Both the position numbers and the translations under genes were made by a program. Under the pieces are notes generated by a model, which was given only the letters and a program-made list of their open reading frames with translations, did not search any database and was not told the DNA's origin. DNA of 5,853 nucleotides, taken from the NCBI GenBank assembly GCA_020058145.1, contig JAGVEP010000108.1:1-5853 (forward strand), read 5' to 3'. Positions 5,772 through 5,853 of the stretch are shown here, piece after piece (the first letter of the stretch is position 1; each line of letters starts with the position of its first letter). This DNA comes from Phycisphaerae bacterium (GTDB lineage: Bacteria > Planctomycetota > Phycisphaerae > UBA1845 > Fen-1342).

Positions 5772-5834
5772 GTCCGTTGCTCGGGCCGGTATAACAACCG
5801 GCCCAAACAACTTTTTTCCAAAGGAGCAACGGAC
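5772..5834 (+). promoter_or_regulatory. nested inverted-repeat leader masking a ribosome binding site
   Basis: The outer arms GTCCGTTGCTC (5772-5782) and GAGCAACGGAC (5824-5834) are perfectly complementary over 11 bp. Directly inside the 5' arm is a perfect 8-bp hairpin GGGCCGGT / ACCGGCCC (5783-5790 with 5797-5804) with loop ATAACA. A 19-nt unpaired stretch AAACAACTTTTTTCCAAAG (5805-5823) completes it. The two helices could stack end to end. The 3' outer arm contains the GAG of the Shine-Dalgarno AAAGGAG (5820-5826) and ends one base before ATG 5835, so a folded leader would block translation. The inner hairpin followed by a T-tract could alternatively act in termination, though the tract starts 7 nt after the stem. 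I recognise no known riboswitch class. Confidence 0.6.
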
Positions 5835-5853
5835 ATGTGTGATTTTACAGTCG
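5835..5853 (+). CDS. start of a plus-strand gene, unidentified (5' fragment)
   Basis: ATG at 5835 is preceded by AAAGGAG (5820-5826) with 8 nt spacing, a strong ribosome binding site. Only MCDFTV is visible before the window ends, far too little to assign a family. It is divergent from the ABC operon and sits directly behind the nested inverted repeat, which suggests post-transcriptional control. The frame cannot be tested further here. Confidence 0.45.

Noticed and set aside
5772..5834. Integron attC site
   Set aside because: Stem-loop geometry is suggestive, but the required RYYYAAC and GTTRRRY core sites are not present in the right places.

Overview
This window looks like the end of a contig from a GC-rich, probably uncultured bacterium. 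The first 18 bases are the 3' part of the Illumina read-1 adapter, so real genomic sequence begins at 19. A planctomycete-like host is my best guess. It rests on a membrane-ABC operon with a large periplasmic/membrane partner, a PD-type Q-loop in the ATPase, and a RAYT transposase with GTGGGCA-type palindromes. No taxonomic marker is present, so this is inference only.

Nearly all genes lie on the minus strand and read right to left. A roughly 800-residue exported membrane protein with a glutamine-amidotransferase-like segment (3154-5571) overlaps by 4 bp (GTGA) with an ABC ATPase (2228-3157). Further downstream come a small retroviral-type aspartic protease (962-1339) and an ABC-2 family permease (19-913) whose C-terminus is lost at the adapter junction. 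ATPase, permease and exported protein probably form one export or envelope-remodelling ABC system. The protease lies in the same transcriptional direction, but its role there is unknown.

This operon is interrupted by a compact REP/RAYT element (1496-2231). It holds one REP-associated tyrosine transposase gene between 21-bp palindromic REP units that begin with GTAG. Three units form a 26-bp-period array, and the two outermost units are identical inverted repeats. The element is flanked by a 93-bp direct duplication of the last 30 codons plus stop of the ATPase gene (1404-1496 and 2228-2320). The two copies differ at one base, and the change is silent. The element joins the target exactly at a GTAG made by the ATPase stop codon (CAG-TAG). 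The duplication therefore looks like an exceptionally long target-site duplication bounded by GTAG-like tetranucleotides.

At the right edge a plus-strand gene begins (ATG at 5835, only six codons visible). Its leader contains a nested inverted repeat: a perfect 11-bp outer stem (5772-5782 with 5824-5834) around a perfect 8-bp hairpin. The outer stem covers most of the Shine-Dalgarno sequence and ends at the base before the ATG. This is the best candidate here for an undescribed cis-regulatory RNA.
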